Origin: Saccharibacillus kuerlensis DSM 22868
GTDB taxonomy: Bacteria; Bacillota; Bacilli; Paenibacillales; Paenibacillaceae
Assembly: GCF_000378145.1 (NCBI RefSeq)
Contig: NZ_KB899300.1
Span: forward strand, 1-57,637
Direction of reading: 5' to 3'
DNA length: 57,637 nt
The translations under genes and the position numbers were made by a program. Below are positions 19,193 to 34,100 of this stretch, in pieces. A model generated the notes under the pieces. It saw only the letters and a list, made by a program, of their open reading frames with translations, searched no databases and had not been told where the DNA came from. Every line of letters begins with the position of its first letter. Positions within the stretch are counted from its first letter, which is position 1.

Positions 19193-19471
19193 TTAGCGTC
19201 TTGTTTTCTTATCGTCGTCGGTATGGCCTTTGTAAGTACGCGTCGGCGCGAACTCACCCAGTTTGTGTCCAACCATGTCTTCCGTCACATAAACCGGTAC
19301 ATGCTTACGTCCGTCATAAACGGCGAAAGTGTGTCCGATGAATTGTGGGAAAATCGTGGAGCGTCTGGACCAAGTTTTGATAACGGCCTTTTTGCTGGCT
19401 TCGTTCATTACTTCTACCTTTTTCAGCAGGTATCCGTCAATGAAAGGGCCTTTTTTGAGACTGCGTGTCAT
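19193..19471 (-). CDS. rpsS: 30S ribosomal protein S19
   Basis: A 92-residue S19 protein of the small-subunit head. Starts [18 protein letters not shown] and includes [20 protein letters not shown] and [19 protein letters not shown] after AAGGGAGGACTACAATCG. Followed by rplV after 39 bases. Confidence 0.98.
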   Translation of the reverse strand: MTRSLKKGPFIDGYLLKKVEVMNEASKKAVIKTWSRRSTIFPQFIGHTFAVYDGRKHVPVYVTEDMVGHKLGEFAPTRTYKGHTDDDKKTRR

Positions 19472-19541
19472 CGATTGTAGTCCTCCCTTCAGCTGGCTTG
19501 TTCCATAACCCTAGCCGGCGAAGCAATGCGGGATAAGCGCA

Positions 19542-20372
19542 TTACTTCGTGCGGCGACGGATGATGTATTGATCCGAAGATTTGTTTTTCTTGCGTGTTT
19601 TGTAACCAAGTGTCGGCTTGCCCCAAGGAGACAGCGGGGACTTACGTCCGATCGGAGCACGGCCTTCACCACCACCGTGTGGGTGATCGTTCGGGTTCAT
19701 AACTACGCCGCGGACTTCAGGACGCTTGCCCAACCAGCGGTTACGACCGGCTTTACCGATTTTCACGAGTTCGTGGTCTTGGTTGCCTACCGAACCAATT
19801 GTAGCACGGCAAACTTTAAGAACGCGACGAACTTCGCCCGAAGACAGGCGGATCGAAACGTAACGCTCTTCTTTACCCAGCAGCTGAGCTTCTGTTCCGG
19901 CTGCGCGAACCATTTGGCCGCCTTTGCCTGGCTTCAACTCGATGTTGTGGATAACTGTACCTACCGGAATGTTTTCCAGTGGCAGTGCGTTACCGATTTT
20001 GATGTCTGCATCAGGACCGGAGAAGATCGTGTCGCCAACTTTCAGACCCTTAGGCGCCAGAATGTAGCGCTTTTCGCCGTCTGCATAGTTGATCAATGCG
20101 ATGTTCGAAGTACGGTTTGGATCGTATTCGATTGTAGCAACGCGGCCTGGAATTCCATCTTTAGTCCGCTTAAAGTCGATAATCCGGTATTTACGTTTGT
20201 GTCCGCCGCCTTGGTGACGAACCGTAATTTTACCTTGGTTGTTGCGGCCTGCTTTGTTGAAGAGCGGCGACAACAGCGATTTCTCCGGCTGGTTCGTTGT
20301 GATTTCTTCGAACGTCGACACGCTCATTGCGCGGCGGGCCGGGGATGTTGGTTTATACTTTTTGATTGGCAC
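19542..20372 (-). CDS. rplB: 50S ribosomal protein L2
   Basis: A 276-residue L2 protein, needed for subunit joining and peptidyl transfer. It begins [18 protein letters not shown] and has the signature [19 protein letters not shown], whose histidine lies near the catalytic centre. ATG after AAGGAGGGAAACCAACGT. It follows rplW by 14 bases. Confidence 0.98.
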   Translation of the reverse strand: MPIKKYKPTSPARRAMSVSTFEEITTNQPEKSLLSPLFNKAGRNNQGKITVRHQGGGHKRKYRIIDFKRTKDGIPGRVATIEYDPNRTSNIALINYADGEKRYILAPKGLKVGDTIFSGPDADIKIGNALPLENIPVGTVIHNIELKPGKGGQMVRAAGTEAQLLGKEERYVSIRLSSGEVRRVLKVCRATIGSVGNQDHELVKIGKAGRNRWLGKRPEVRGVVMNPNDHPHGGGEGRAPIGRKSPLSPWGKPTLGYKTRKKNKSSDQYIIRRRTK

Positions 20373-20386
20373 GTTGGTTTCCCTCC

Positions 20387-20680
20387 TTACTCTGCAGATT
20401 CAAAGAATTCGAGCGATTTGCTATCTGGAGTCAGCGTCACGATCGCTTTTTTCCATTCGCTTGTATAACCGGAGTGACGGCCGTAGCGTTTCGGCTTAGC
20501 CGGCACGCGCAGAACGTTGACTTTCAGCACTTTTACGCCGAAAATCGATTCTACTGCCTTCTTCACTTCCGTCTTGTTAGCGCTCATTTGCACTTCAAAC
20601 ACGTACTTCGATTGACTCATCGCTTCAGCTGTACGTTCCGTAATAATCGGACGTTTGATAAGGTCGCGAGGATCTTTCAT
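20387..20680 (-). CDS. rplW: 50S ribosomal protein L23
   Basis: A 97-residue L23 protein at the exit of the peptide tunnel; docking point for trigger factor and the signal recognition particle. Contains [17 protein letters not shown] and [21 protein letters not shown]. Its ATG overlaps the rplD stop by one base (TAATG) and reads GAGGAGGTATTCGCATA upstream, so they are translationally coupled. Confidence 0.98.
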   Translation of the reverse strand: MKDPRDLIKRPIITERTAEAMSQSKYVFEVQMSANKTEVKKAVESIFGVKVLKVNVLRVPAKPKRYGRHSGYTSEWKKAIVTLTPDSKSLEFFESAE

Positions 20681-21303
20681 TATGCGAATACCTCCTCTAC
20701 CTTCTGTACTGCGTCCTTCGTGATGATAAGCTTATCATACACGAGCACGTCGAGAACATTAATGCCGTCAGCCTGGACGAACTTGACGCCCGGGATGTTA
20801 CGAGCGGACAGAGCAACATTGTTGTCGTATTCCGGAGCCACTACAAGGGCTTTACGGTCTACGTTCAGTTTGCTCAGAATAGCCGCGAATTCTTTAGTCT
20901 TCGGAGCGTTCAGGCTCAGTGCATCCAGAACGATAATTTCGTTCGCGATGACTTTCGAAGACAGTGCCGATTTGATCGCCAGACGACGAACTTTTTTAGG
21001 CAGTTTGAAAGAGTAGCTGCGCGGAGTTGGTCCGAAGACGATACCGCCGCCTCTCCACTGTGGAGAACGAATGGAACCTTGACGAGCACGTCCTGTACCT
21101 TTTTGTTTCCAAGGTTTACGACCGCCGCCACGAACTTCCGAACGTCCTTTGACTTTATGCGTACCGGAGCGCAGGGATGCTTGCTGCATCACTACTGCCT
21201 GGTGAAGCACATGTCCGTTAGGGTTGATTCCGAATACCGAGTCGCTCAGTTCGATTTCACCAACTTCGCTGCCTTCGATATTGAAAACTGTTACTTTAGG
21301 CAT
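20680..21303 (-). CDS. rplD: 50S ribosomal protein L4
   Basis: A 207-residue L4 protein, with an exit-tunnel loop. Core segments include [20 protein letters not shown] and [17 protein letters not shown], which reach the tunnel wall; no insertion or loss is seen in this macrolide-relevant loop. ATG after AGAAAGGAGGAACATGAA. Overlaps rplW by one base. Confidence 0.98.
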   Translation of the reverse strand: MPKVTVFNIEGSEVGEIELSDSVFGINPNGHVLHQAVVMQQASLRSGTHKVKGRSEVRGGGRKPWKQKGTGRARQGSIRSPQWRGGGIVFGPTPRSYSFKLPKKVRRLAIKSALSSKVIANEIIVLDALSLNAPKTKEFAAILSKLNVDRKALVVAPEYDNNVALSARNIPGVKFVQADGINVLDVLVYDKLIITKDAVQKVEEVFA

Positions 21304-21333
21304 TTCATGTTCCTCCTTTCTTCTAAAAATCTA

Positions 21334-21957
21334 TTATTTCTTCACCGATGCGCGAACTTTAACGAAGCTGTTTTTAGGACCCGGAATGGAGCCTTTAACG
21401 AGCAGCACGTTACGTTCAGCATCAATTCTTACGATTTCGAGGTTTTGAACAGTGATCGAGTCGTGACCCATGTGTCCTGGCAGGCGTTTACCTTTCGGTA
21501 CACGGTTAGCCTGGATGGAACCCATCGAACCCGGTCTGCGGTGGTAACGCGAGCCGTGCGCCATTGGTCCGCGGCTTTGTCCCCAACGTTTGATAACGCC
21601 GGCAAAACCTTTACCTTTGGATACGCCGCTTACGTCAACGAATTCGCCTTCTGCAAATACGTCCGCTTTAAGCACTTGTCCAACCTCGTAAGTTCCGAGG
21701 TCAACACCGCGAAGTTCGCGAATGTAGCGCTTAGGTGCAGTATCCGCCTTTTTGGCGTGGCCTGCCTCCGGTTTGTTGGAACGAGTAGTCTTCTTATCCG
21801 CAAAACCGATTTGTACCGCTTCATAACCATCGTTTTCCAGGTCTTTCTTCTGCAGAACCACGCAAGGGCCTGCTTCGATAACCGTTACCGGAACGACGTT
21901 ACCTTCAGCGGTGAACACTTGGGTCATACCCAGTTTTTTCCCTAAGATACCTTTCAT
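21334..21957 (-). CDS. rplC: 50S ribosomal protein L3
   Basis: A 207-residue L3 protein, with a loop reaching the peptidyl transferase centre. Begins [19 protein letters not shown]; contains [31 protein letters not shown] in family order (motif 120-155). The ATG after AAAAGAGGTGTCAAC is used; an earlier ATG six codons upstream overlaps the same site and adds residues not in the family. Confidence 0.97.
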   Translation of the reverse strand: MKGILGKKLGMTQVFTAEGNVVPVTVIEAGPCVVLQKKDLENDGYEAVQIGFADKKTTRSNKPEAGHAKKADTAPKRYIRELRGVDLGTYEVGQVLKADVFAEGEFVDVSGVSKGKGFAGVIKRWGQSRGPMAHGSRYHRRPGSMGSIQANRVPKGKRLPGHMGHDSITVQNLEIVRIDAERNVLLVKGSIPGPKNSFVKVRASVKK

Positions 21958-21996
21958 GTTGACACCTCTTTTCATTTATGTCCTTATTCAGGAGTA

Positions 21997-22492
<496 letters not shown>

Positions 22493-22547
22493 CAAAAAGA
22501 AAACGAGGCCCTATCCCGACTCCGGGATAAAGGCCCCGCCTCGTGTT
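22493..22547 (-). terminator. Terminator after tuf
   Basis: The minus strand pairs CGAGGC with GCCTCG outside and ATCCCG with CGGGAT inside, then runs TTTTCTTTTT. It separates the str operon from the S10 operon. Confidence 0.93.
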
Positions 22548-22616
22548 TCGTTTACAGTACATTGTTACTCGTTCCAGTACACTGTTGCTTTATAAACGGT
22601 CTTTTGAGGAACCGTA

Positions 22617-23807
22617 TTATTTTTGGATTGTTGCTACGGCACCTGCGCCTACTGTACGTCCGCCTTCACGAATGGAGAACTTAGTTCCTTCTTCGATAGC
22701 GATCGGGTTGATCAGCGAAACAGTAACCGTGATGTTGTCGCCTGGCATTACCATCTCCGCGCCTTCTGGCAGGTTGATGATGCCTGTTACGTCAGTTGTA
22801 CGGAAGTAGAACTGAGGACGGTATCCTGTGAAGAAAGGCTTGTGACGGCCACCTTCTTCTTTAGTCAGGACGTAGATTTGAGCTGTGAACTCAGTGTGCG
22901 GCTTAACCGAACCTGGTTTCGACAGAACTTGTCCACGCTCGATTTGCTGACGGTCTACACCGCGCAGCAGGGCGCCGATGTTGTCGCCGGCTTGAGCGGA
23001 ATCCATCAGCTTACGGAACATTTCTACGCCCGTAACAACCGATTTCTTGGACTCTTCAGCGATACCTACGATTTCGATTTCGTCGCCGATCTTAACCGTA
23101 CCACGTTCGATACGACCAGTTGCTACCGTACCACGACCAGTGATCGAGAACACGTCCTCGACTGGCATCAGGAAAGGCTTATCTGTGTCGCGCTCTGGAG
23201 TTGGGATGTACTCATCGATGATGTTGAACATTTCAACGATTTTCTGAGCCCACTCGCCCTCTGGGTTTTGCAGAGCTTCACGAGCCGAACCTTGGATGAT
23301 TGGAGTGTCGTCGCCTGGGAAGTCATATTCGCTCAGCAGGTCACGTACTTCCATTTCAACCAGTTCCAACAGTTCAGCATCTTCAACCATATCGCATTTG
23401 TTCAGGAATACGACGATGTAAGGAACGCCTACCTGACGGGAGAGCAGGATATGTTCGCGAGTTTGCGGCATTGGGCCGTCAGCTGCGGATACAACCAGGA
23501 TAGCTCCGTCCATTTGAGCAGCGCCAGTGATCATGTTTTTAACATAGTCGGCGTGTCCTGGGCAGTCAACGTGTGCGTAGTGACGAGCAGGAGTCTCGTA
23601 TTCTACGTGTGCTGTCGAGATCGTGATACCACGTTCTCTTTCTTCTGGAGCCTTATCGATTTGGTCAAATGCGATAGCAGCGCCACCATAAGTTTTCGAC
23701 AGTACAGTTGTGATAGCGGCAGTCAGGGTCGTTTTACCATGGTCGACGTGACCGATAGTACCGATGTTAACGTGCGGCTTATTACGTTCAAATTTAGCTT
23801 TAGCCAT
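22617..23807 (-). CDS. tuf: Elongation factor Tu
   Basis: A 396-residue GTPase that delivers aminoacyl-tRNA. G motifs are GHVDHGKTT (residues 19-27), DCPGHADY and NKCDM; the last G motif reads GSAREAL where B. subtilis has GSALKAL. Domains II and III are complete. The ATG follows AAGGAGGAACTGTCTCAA. It is last in the str operon, 98 bases after fusA. That gap has a hairpin (GGGAGGCG-type stem at about 23857-23889) and TATAAT (23837-23842), so a separate tuf promoter is possible but its -35 is poor. Confidence 0.98.
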   Translation of the reverse strand: MAKAKFERNKPHVNIGTIGHVDHGKTTLTAAITTVLSKTYGGAAIAFDQIDKAPEERERGITISTAHVEYETPARHYAHVDCPGHADYVKNMITGAAQMDGAILVVSAADGPMPQTREHILLSRQVGVPYIVVFLNKCDMVEDAELLELVEMEVRDLLSEYDFPGDDTPIIQGSAREALQNPEGEWAQKIVEMFNIIDEYIPTPERDTDKPFLMPVEDVFSITGRGTVATGRIERGTVKIGDEIEIVGIAEESKKSVVTGVEMFRKLMDSAQAGDNIGALLRGVDRQQIERGQVLSKPGSVKPHTEFTAQIYVLTKEEGGRHKPFFTGYRPQFYFRTTDVTGIINLPEGAEMVMPGDNITVTVSLINPIAIEEGTKFSIREGGRTVGAGAVATIQK

Positions 23808-23905
23808 TTGAGACAGTTCCTCCTTAATTTAGAAAAATTATAGGTTTAAATTAATCCGGGAAGCGATCTCCATAAGGATCCGCCTCCCAGCGGTGAAAAC
23901 GAGGA

Positions 23906-25984
<2,079 letters not shown>

Positions 25985-26033
25985 GAATGGGAATCTCCCT
26001 TCAAATATCAGTATTGGTTGCTAAGCCGAAATC

Positions 26034-26504
26034 CTACCAGCGGTAGTGAGCAAACGCTTTGTTCGCTTCAGCCATTTTGTGCGTGTCTTCGCGTTTCTTC
26101 ACAGATGCGCCTGTATTGTTCGATGCATCGATGATTTCAGCCGCCAGACGCTCTTCCATTGTCTTCTCGCCGCGGTTGCGGGAGTAGTTAACGAGCCAAC
26201 GGAGACCAAGAGCCGTCCGTCTTTCTGGTTTAACTTCGATCGGTACCTGATAGTTGGCACCACCTACACGGCGGGCTTTAACTTCGAGAACCGGCATGAT
26301 GTTCTTGATTGCAGCTTCAAATACTTCCATCGGGTCGTTGCCCGTCCGTTCTTGAATCAACTTGAACGAGTTATACAGGATGTTCTGAGCTACACCGCGT
26401 TTACCGTCGATCATAATGCGGTTGATCAGACGAGTAACCAGTTTGCTGTTGTACACCGGATCCGGCAGTACGTCTCTTTTGGTAACTGGACCTTTGCGTG
26501 GCAT
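26034..26504 (-). CDS. rpsG: 30S ribosomal protein S7
   Basis: A 156-residue S7 protein, the head assembly starter, touching E-site tRNA. Starts [20 protein letters not shown] and contains [20 protein letters not shown]. The ATG follows AGAAAGGGGGATATCC. It sits between rpsL and fusA, 46 bases after rpsL. Confidence 0.98.
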   Translation of the reverse strand: MPRKGPVTKRDVLPDPVYNSKLVTRLINRIMIDGKRGVAQNILYNSFKLIQERTGNDPMEVFEAAIKNIMPVLEVKARRVGGANYQVPIEVKPERRTALGLRWLVNYSRNRGEKTMEERLAAEIIDASNNTGASVKKREDTHKMAEANKAFAHYRW

Positions 26505-26550
26505 GGATATCCCCCTTTCTCCAATAGTTGAACGCCCTTAGGCGCTCAAA

Positions 26551-26973
26551 TTAATTTTTCTTTTCTTTTGGACGCTTAGCGCCGTATTTCGAACGGGCTT
26601 GCATACGTCCGTTTACGCCTGCAGTATCAAGAGCACCGCGAACGATATGGTAACGTACACCCGCCAAGTCCTTTACGCGACCTCCGCGAACCAGCACGAC
26701 GCTGTGTTCTTGCAGGTTGTGTCCGATACCCGGAATGTAAGCAGTCACCTCGATACGGTTCGTCAAACGAACACGGGCATACTTACGAAGCGCGGAGTTC
26801 GGTTTACGTGGAGTCATCGTACCTACACGAGTGCAGACACCGCGTTTTTGCGGGGCGCTCAGGTTTGTTTCCTCACGCTTCAGTGCGTTGAAACCCTTTT
26901 GCAATGCTGGGGATTTCGACTTTACGACTTTCGCTTGACGTCCTTTACGGACGAGTTGGTTAATAGTTGGCAT
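26551..26973 (-). CDS. rpsL: 30S ribosomal protein S12 with streptomycin-site changes
   Basis: A 140-residue S12 decoding-centre protein. It starts [12 protein letters not shown], chosen because GGGGGTGGC fits this ATG better than one two codons earlier. The loop that normally reads TPKKPNS here reads TPRKPNS: Arg56 (codon CGT, 26806-26808) replaces the lysine of E. coli mature Lys42, or B. subtilis Lys56. The second loop KDLPGVRYH reads KDLAGVRYH: Ala104 (codon GCG, 26662-26664) replaces the proline of E. coli Pro90. Both positions are known sites of streptomycin resistance or dependence changes. First gene of the main str operon after the L7Ae-like gene. Confidence 0.97.
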   Translation of the reverse strand: MPTINQLVRKGRQAKVVKSKSPALQKGFNALKREETNLSAPQKRGVCTRVGTMTPRKPNSALRKYARVRLTNRIEVTAYIPGIGHNLQEHSVVLVRGGRVKDLAGVRYHIVRGALDTAGVNGRMQARSKYGAKRPKEKKN

Positions 26974-27133
26974 TTTCATTGCCACCCCCTTCCCATATTG
27001 ATAAACATCCTTGTTATAAACCATTTTCCCAAGTCCACAGACCCAGGTGGTTCATAAAAGAACAAATGAAAGTTTTTGCCCCAGACGCTCATTGCTTCTG
27101 AAACAAAAACGTTCTTACACAGTTATGACTTGC

Positions 27134-27382
27134 TCACTTCAGAACCGCAACCATCGCCGCTCCGACTTCGATCCCACAAGCTTTGCCGAGCTCTCGCATC
27201 GTCTCAACTTCGGTGATCTTTACGCCGGACTTGCTGCACAACGATGTGATCTTTGCGATCATCCGCTGATCTGCGTCCATGGCTACATAAACTTCGGAAG
27301 CTTCACCAAGTTCGACCGCACGTACGGTCTGCTTAGCGCCGATTTTGACATGAGCATCCTGGAGTCCTTTATCATTAGACAT
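27134..27382 (-). CDS. rplGB: L7Ae/L30e-family kink-turn RNA-binding protein (YbxF-like)
   Basis: An 82-residue protein of the L7Ae family, matching B. subtilis YbxF by size and by place between rpoC and rpsL. The core VKIGAKQTVRAVELGEASEVYVAMDAD and the later VGAAMVAVL fit the fold that binds kink-turn RNA (motif residues 12-38). In B. subtilis it binds the ribosome only weakly and is not essential. Start ATG after GGAGGATATGCCGA. Preceded by its own promoter; 109 bases without features separate it from rpsL. Confidence 0.92.
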   Translation of the reverse strand: MSNDKGLQDAHVKIGAKQTVRAVELGEASEVYVAMDADQRMIAKITSLCSKSGVKITEVETMRELGKACGIEVGAAMVAVLK

Positions 27383-27436
27383 TCGGCATATCCTCCAAAA
27401 GACAGGATTGGTACTGCCTGCTCACGCACCTTTGCT

Positions 27437-27466
27437 ATATTAGCATTTGATCTAGAGGTATGTCAA
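27437..27466 (-). promoter_or_regulatory. Promoter of the rplGB-rpsL-rpsG-fusA-tuf operon
   Basis: On the minus strand, -35 TTGACA (27461-27466) and -10 TAATAT (27437-27442) are 18 bases apart, with TGC just before the -10 (extended type). It lies directly after the hairpin behind rpoC. Confidence 0.78.
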
Positions 27467-27467
27467 G

Positions 27468-27524
27468 CAAAGAATTTCGGGGCTTCAGAGGAAGATCGCT
27501 CTCCCTCTCCACCCCAATTCTTTG
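27468..27524 (-). terminator. Long hairpin after rpoC
   Basis: The minus strand pairs CAAAGAATT with AATTCTTTG, then GGGG with CCCC, with an inner AGAGG / CCTCT stem. There is no U run, so it may be a weak terminator or a 3' stability hairpin. It touches the -35 of the next promoter. Confidence 0.5.
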
Positions 27525-27539
27525 AAAACTGCAGCGGCC

Positions 27540-30500
27540 TTATTCGGTCGTTACAGGTTCCATGGATTCTTCTCCGCTTTCCATGCCTTCCGGATCTTCA
27601 AAACGAATATTGCGATAACGACTCATACCGGTACCGGCAGGAATCAGCTTACCGATCAAGACGTTTTCTTTCAGGCCAAGCAGTTGGTCGACTTTACCTT
27701 TGATCGCTGCGTCGGTAAGGACGCGAGTCGTTTCCTGGAACGATGCGGCCGACAGGAAGGAGTCAGTCTCCAGGGATGCTTTCGTAATACCGAGCAGAAC
27801 CGGTTTGGCTACAGCAGGGTCTTTGCCCTTCAGCATCGCTTCCTTGTTGGCTTTTTCGTACTCATGAAGATCGACGAACGATCCCGGCAGCAGTGTCGTT
27901 TCGCCAGCGTCTACAATGCGGATCTTGCGCAGCATTTGACGAATCATGACTTCGACGTGCTTGTCGTTGATTTCTACGCCCTGGTTCCGATATACGCGCT
28001 GAACTTCCTGAAGGATATAGTTCTGCACGCCGCGGATACCTTTAATGCGCAGCATTTCTTTTGGATCGATCGAACCATCTGTCAGCTCGTCTCCAGCTTC
28101 TACAGTCACACCTTCGCGTACACGCAGACGGGAACCGTAAGTGACCAGATACGTTTTGCTTTCGGCTTCGCCTTGAATTTCAATCTCGCGACGGTCTTTC
28201 GCTTCGCGGATCTCTTTCACGACGCCGTCGATTTCGCTGATCGTGGCTTGACCTTTAGGGTTACGAGCCTCGAACAACTCTTGGATACGCGGCAGACCCT
28301 GCGTGATGTCATCGCCGGCAACGCCGCCGGTGTGGAACGTACGCATAGTAAGCTGTGTTCCTGGTTCGCCGATCGATTGAGCGGCGATGATACCAACCGC
28401 TTCGCCGATCTCGACGTGTTTACCTGTAGCCAGGTTTCGTCCATAGCACTTTTTGCACACACCATGACGGGCGCGGCAGCTGAGTACGGAACGAATTTGC
28501 AGTTTCTCAACGCCGGCTTTGATGATTTCTTCCGCTTTGTCAGAAGTGATCAGCTCATTGCGAGTGGCGATGATTTCTTTGGTTTCCGGATGGCGAACAG
28601 TCTCGAAGCAGTAACGGCCTTCAATACGGTCGTACAGATCTTCGATCACTTCTTTGCCGTCTTGGATACGACTTACCATAAAGCCTTTGTCGGTTCCGCA
28701 GTCGTCTTCGCGCACGATCACGTCTTGAGCCACGTCAACCAGACGACGGGTCAAGTAACCCGAGTCGGCCGTACGCAGGGCGGTATCGGCAAGACCTTTA
28801 CGCGCTCCGTGTGTGGACAGGAAGTACTCGAGGACCGTCAGGCCTTCGCGGAAGTTCGACTTGATTGGGAGTTCGATGATCCGACCGGATGGGTTGGCCA
28901 TCAGACCACGCATACCGCCCAGCTGGGTGATCTGCGATTTGTTACCACGGGCTTTGGAGTCGACCATGAGCATGATGGAGTTGTAACGGTCCATGGATTT
29001 CATCAGAATGTCACTAATTTGATCCTTGGCGTGCGACCAAATTTCGATTACACGGTCATACCGTTCTTCGTTGGTGATCAGACCACGACGGTATTGGTTT
29101 GTAATAACCGCAACCTTCTTGTCCGATTCCTCCATCAGATCTTTCTTCTCAGGCGGTACGACAACATCAGACACGGCTACCGTTACACCCGAACGAGTCG
29201 AGTACGTAAAGCCAAGCTGTTTGATTTCATCGAGGATCATCGAAGTTTGAGTCGTCTGGTAAACCTCGAAGCAGCGTCCGATGATTTCGCCCAGATACTC
29301 TTTACCGATGCCCTTCGTTTGCGGAGCATTGATGATACGATCGGTAACATTTTCACCTTTTTCATAGATGAAGAAGTCTTCCGCCACGCCGTCAAACAAG
29401 TTCGCACGAGTCGCGTCATTGATATACGGGAAGCTTGCCGGGAAAATCTCGTTAAAGATAATCCGACCGACTGTCGTAATCAACATAGCGTCCTGCTGTT
29501 TTTCGGTGAAGCTTGTTTTATTGAGAGCTTTAACCGGAATCGCCACGCGAGCGTGGAGGTCGGCTGTGCCGCGCTGATAAGCGGACACCGCTTCATTGAC
29601 GTTGCGTAAGATCATACCTGCGCCCTTGGCTTGATTGTTGTCCATCGTCAGATAGTAGATTCCGAGAACCATATCCTGCGAAGGAGTAACAACAGGCTTG
29701 CCGTCTTTCGGGTTCAGGATGTTACCGGATGCCAGCATCAGGATACGGGCTTCCGCCTGCGCTTCCGCAGAAAGCGGAACGTGCACGGCCATCTGGTCAC
29801 CGTCGAAGTCGGCGTTGTAAGCCGTACATACGAGTGGATGCAGACGAATCGCTTTACCTTCAACCAAGATCGGTTCGAACGCTTGAATACCGAGACGGTG
29901 AAGCGTAGGGGCACGGTTCAACAGAACCGGATGCTCCTTAATTACTTCTTCGAGAACATCCCAGACTTCGGCGCTTACGCGTTCAACTTTGCGTTTCGCA
30001 CTCTTGATATTATGAGCCAGTCCTTTGTTGACGAGTTCTTTCATTACGAAAGGCTTGAACAGTTCCAACGCCATTTCCTTCGGAAGACCGCATTGGTACA
30101 TCTTCAGGTTCGGACCTACGACGATAACGGAACGACCGGAATAATCGACACGTTTACCGAGAAGGTTCTGACGGAAACGTCCCTGTTTACCTTTAAGCAT
30201 GTGGCTGAGGGATTTGAGTGGACGGTTACCTGGACCTGTGACAGGACGACCACGACGGCCGTTGTCGATCAAGGCATCTACCGCTTCCTGCAGCATACGC
30301 TTCTCGTTCTGAACAATGATATCCGGAGCACCAAGATCAAGCAGTCTTTTCAGACGGTTGTTCCGGTTGATTACGCGGCGATACAGATCATTCAAGTCGG
30401 ACGTTGCAAAACGGCCGCCATCCAGCTGTACCATCGGACGCAGTTCCGGTGGAATAACCGGCAGTACATCGAGGATCATCCAGTCCGGATTGTTACCCGA

Positions 30501-31154
30501 ACTCTTGAACGCTTCGATAACTTCCAGACGTTTGATCGCCCGGCTTCTGCGCTGTCCCTGCGTTGTACGCAGTTCTTCTTTGAGGAACTCAAGTTCCTTG
30601 TCGATATCCATATCCTGAAGGAGCTTCTTCACTGCTTCGGCACCCATGCCCGCATGGAATCCGTAGCCATACTTTTCGCGGTAGCTGCGGTATTCTTTTT
30701 CGGACAGAAGCTGCTTTCTTTCCAGTGGCGTTTCGCCCGGATCGGTTACAACGTAAGAAGCGAAGTAAATGACTTCTTCGAGCGAGCGCGGCGACATGTC
30801 CAGCGCCAGACCCATACGACTCGGGATTCCTTTGAAGTACCAGATGTGGGAAACCGGAGCGGCGAGCTCGATATGGCCCATCCGCTCGCGGCGTACTTTT
30901 GCACGGGTAACTTCAACGCCGCAGCGATCGCAGACGACGCCTTTATAACGAACCCGTTTGTACTTTCCGCAGTGGCATTCCCAGTCTTTGGTCGGTCCGA
31001 AGATCTTTTCGCAGAAAAGACCTTCTTTCTCCGGTTTGAGCGTACGATAGTTGATCGTTTCCGGCTTTTTCACCTCGCCCCGGGACCAAGAACGAATCTT
31101 GTCCGGCGAAGCGAGCCCGATCTTGATAAACTCGAAGTTGTTTACATCCAACAA
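27540..31154 (-). CDS. rpoC: RNA polymerase beta' subunit
   Basis: A 1204-residue subunit. The N-terminal zinc ribbon [20 protein letters not shown], the catalytic [16 protein letters not shown] with its three aspartates, and a second zinc site ([15 protein letters not shown]) are present. The start is TTG TTG GAT, reading [20 protein letters not shown], with GGGAGGGTTGCTCC upstream; B. subtilis RpoC has the same start region. Forty bases after rpoB. No breaks or insertions noticed. Confidence 0.98.
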   Translation of the reverse strand: MLDVNNFEFIKIGLASPDKIRSWSRGEVKKPETINYRTLKPEKEGLFCEKIFGPTKDWECHCGKYKRVRYKGVVCDRCGVEVTRAKVRRERMGHIELAAPVSHIWYFKGIPSRMGLALDMSPRSLEEVIYFASYVVTDPGETPLERKQLLSEKEYRSYREKYGYGFHAGMGAEAVKKLLQDMDIDKELEFLKEELRTTQGQRRSRAIKRLEVIEAFKSSGNNPDWMILDVLPVIPPELRPMVQLDGGRFATSDLNDLYRRVINRNNRLKRLLDLGAPDIIVQNEKRMLQEAVDALIDNGRRGRPVTGPGNRPLKSLSHMLKGKQGRFRQNLLGKRVDYSGRSVIVVGPNLKMYQCGLPKEMALELFKPFVMKELVNKGLAHNIKSAKRKVERVSAEVWDVLEEVIKEHPVLLNRAPTLHRLGIQAFEPILVEGKAIRLHPLVCTAYNADFDGDQMAVHVPLSAEAQAEARILMLASGNILNPKDGKPVVTPSQDMVLGIYYLTMDNNQAKGAGMILRNVNEAVSAYQRGTADLHARVAIPVKALNKTSFTEKQQDAMLITTVGRIIFNEIFPASFPYINDATRANLFDGVAEDFFIYEKGENVTDRIINAPQTKGIGKEYLGEIIGRCFEVYQTTQTSMILDEIKQLGFTYSTRSGVTVAVSDVVVPPEKKDLMEESDKKVAVITNQYRRGLITNEERYDRVIEIWSHAKDQISDILMKSMDRYNSIMLMVDSKARGNKSQITQLGGMRGLMANPSGRIIELPIKSNFREGLTVLEYFLSTHGARKGLADTALRTADSGYLTRRLVDVAQDVIVREDDCGTDKGFMVSRIQDGKEVIEDLYDRIEGRYCFETVRHPETKEIIATRNELITSDKAEEIIKAGVEKLQIRSVLSCRARHGVCKKCYGRNLATGKHVEIGEAVGIIAAQSIGEPGTQLTMRTFHTGGVAGDDITQGLPRIQELFEARNPKGQATISEIDGVVKEIREAKDRREIEIQGEAESKTYLVTYGSRLRVREGVTVEAGDELTDGSIDPKEMLRIKGIRGVQNYILQEVQRVYRNQGVEINDKHVEVMIRQMLRKIRIVDAGETTLLPGSFVDLHEYEKANKEAMLKGKDPAVAKPVLLGITKASLETDSFLSAASFQETTRVLTDAAIKGKVDQLLGLKENVLIGKLIPAGTGMSRYRNIRFEDPEGMESGEESMEPVTTE

Positions 31155-31194
31155 GGAGCAACCCTCCCTATATGCGGTTCCTGATTTTTAAAAC

Positions 31195-34100
31195 TTATTG
31201 TTCCGCGCCGACTTCCGAACCTTCCAAATTGAGGCCCAGTTTGTCGCCGCCGGTCGGTTCTTCCTCGTCGTCCAATTCTTTCATTTCGATCTCCTGCTCG
31301 TCTTCGCCAAGGATTTTAACGTCCATGCCCAAACTCTGCAGTTCCTTGATCAAAACTTTGAACGCTTCCGGTACACCAGGTTCCGGAACGTTCTCGCCCT
31401 TAACGATGGACTCGTACGTTTTCACGCGGCCAACCACGTCATCGGACTTGACAGTTAGAATTTCCTGCAGCGTGTATGCCGCGCCGTAGGCTTCCAGTGC
31501 CCATACTTCCATTTCCCCGAAACGCTGTCCACCGAACTGAGCTTTACCACCCAGAGGCTGCTGTGTAACGAGCGAGTAAGGACCCGTGGAACGGGCGTGG
31601 ATCTTATCGTCAACCATGTGCGCCAGTTTGATCATATGCATGACGCCGACCGTAACTTCACGCTCGAAGCGTTCGCCGGTACGTCCGTCGTACAAGATCG
31701 TTTTACCGTTGCGCTGCATGCCGGCTTCTTCCATCGTATCGAATACATCGTACTCGTTCGCTCCGTCGAATACCGGAGTGGCTACGTGGATACCCAGACG
31801 CTGTGCCGCCATGCCCAGGTGGACTTCCAGTATTTGTCCGATGTTCATACGCGAAGGTACGCCCAGTGGGTTCAGTACGATCTGAACCGGCGTGCCGTCC
31901 GGCAGGAACGGCATATCTTCCTCAGGCATGATGCGCGATACGACACCCTTGTTACCGTGACGTCCGGCCATCTTGTCGCCCTGGGAGATCTTCCGTTTCT
32001 GTGCGATATACACACGAACAAGCTGGTTAACGCCCGGAGGCAGTTCGTCGCCGTTTTCGCGGGTGAAGACTTTGACGTCCACAACGATTCCGTCGGTACC
32101 GTGAGGTACACGCAAGGAAGTATCGCGAACTTCGCGGGCCTTCTCGCCGAAGATTGCATGCAGCAGACGCTCTTCCGCCGTCAGTTCCGTTACGCCCTTA
32201 GGCGTGACTTTACCGACAAGGATATCGCCAGCAGCAATTTCCGCACCAATGCGGATAATGCCGCGATCGTCGAGGTTCTTCAGCGCTTCTTCGCCGACAT
32301 TCGGGATATCGCGCGTGATTTCTTCCGGTCCGAGCTTCGTATCGCGTGCATCGGATTCGTATTCCTCGATGTGAATCGAAGTGTATACATCTTCCTTAAC
32401 AAGCTTTTCGCTCAGCAGAATAGCATCCTCGTAGTTGTAACCTTCCCAAGTCATGAAGGCTACGACAACGTTGCGGCCCAGAGCCAATTCGCCCATTTCG
32501 GTCGAAGGACCGTCCGCCAGAATATCACCTTTTTTCACGACGTCGCCTGCGCGAACGATCGGGCGCTGGTTGATGCACGTCCCTTGGTTCGAACGCATGA
32601 ATTTGTGTAATTTATAAGTGACCAAGTCGCCTTTGACTTCTTGCCCATCGACCATCTCGACGCGGCGCAGCGTAATTTCACTTGCAGTCGAGCGTTCGAT
32701 GTAACCGTCATGCTTGGCGACGATACATACACCGGAGTCTTTAGCCGCCTTGTGTTCCATACCGGTACCTACAAGAGGTGCCTTAGGAATCAACAAAGGA
32801 ACGGCCTGACGCTGCATGTTTGATCCCATCAGTGCGCGGTTGGAGTCATCGTTCTCAAGGAACGGAATGAGCGCCGTCGCGACGGATACGACCTGTTTTG
32901 GCGAAACGTCCATGTAATCGACGCGAGTACTCGGCATCGGGAGGATGTTGTCGGCCTGTTTGTTGTAACGAACGATAACCATCTCGTCGGCGAAAGAGTC
33001 ATCTTCGGTCAGCTGGGCATTAGCCTGAGCCACCACATAGTTATCTTCTTCGTCGGCTGTCAGATAGTCGATATGTTCCGTTACCTTGTTGGTCTTCGGA
33101 TCGACTCTGCGGTAAGGCGCTTCGATGAAGCCGTACTCGTTAATCCGCGCGAACGTGGACAGCGAGTTGATCAGACCGATGTTCGGTCCTTCCGGCGTCT
33201 CGATCGGACACATCCGGCCATAGTGACTGGCGTGAACGTCTCGAACTTCGAAGCCCGCACGTTCGCGGGTTAGACCGCCGGGTCCGAGTGCGGACAGACG
33301 ACGTTTGTGCGTCAACTCTGCAAGCGGGTTCGTCTGGTCCATGAACTGGGAGAGCTGCGAACTACCGAAGAACTCCTTGATCGATGCGATAACCGGACGT
33401 ATGTTGATCAGAGCCTGAGGCGTGATCACGTTAGCGTCCTGAATCGACATCCGTTCGCGTACAACACGTTCCATCCGGGACAAACCGATACGGAACTGGT
33501 TCTGAAGCAGTTCGCCTACGGAACGCAGACGACGGTTGCCCAAGTGGTCGATATCGTCGGTATCGCCGATACCGTGCAGCAGGTCGATAAAGTAACTGAT
33601 CGAAGCTACGATGTCAGCAGGCGTAATATTTTTGACCGACTTGTCGATCAGGCCGTTTGCAATAACTTTGACGACTTTACCGTCTTCAATCGGCGAAAAT
33701 ACATCGATCGACTGCATCGGAATGTCGTTGGCATCAAGAACGCCGCCTGCAACGTGATACGTCTTCACGCTGTGCTCGCTTTCCAGATAAGGCAGAATTT
33801 CGTCAAGAAGACGACGATCTACCATCTGGCCCGCTTCAGCGATGATTTCACCTGTTACAGTGTCGACCAGAGTTTCAGCCAACCGCTGGTTGAAGAGACG
33901 GTTTTTGATATGAAGCTTTTTGTTGATTTTATAACGACCTACATTGGCGAGATCGTATCTCTTTGGATCGAAGAAGCGTGCAATCAGAAGGCTTCTCGCA
34001 TTATCCAATGTTGGTGGTTCACCCGGACGCAGACGTTCGTAGATCTCGATCAGTGCTTTTTCCGTCGAGTCTGTGTTGTCCTTGTCGAGCGTGTTGCGGA

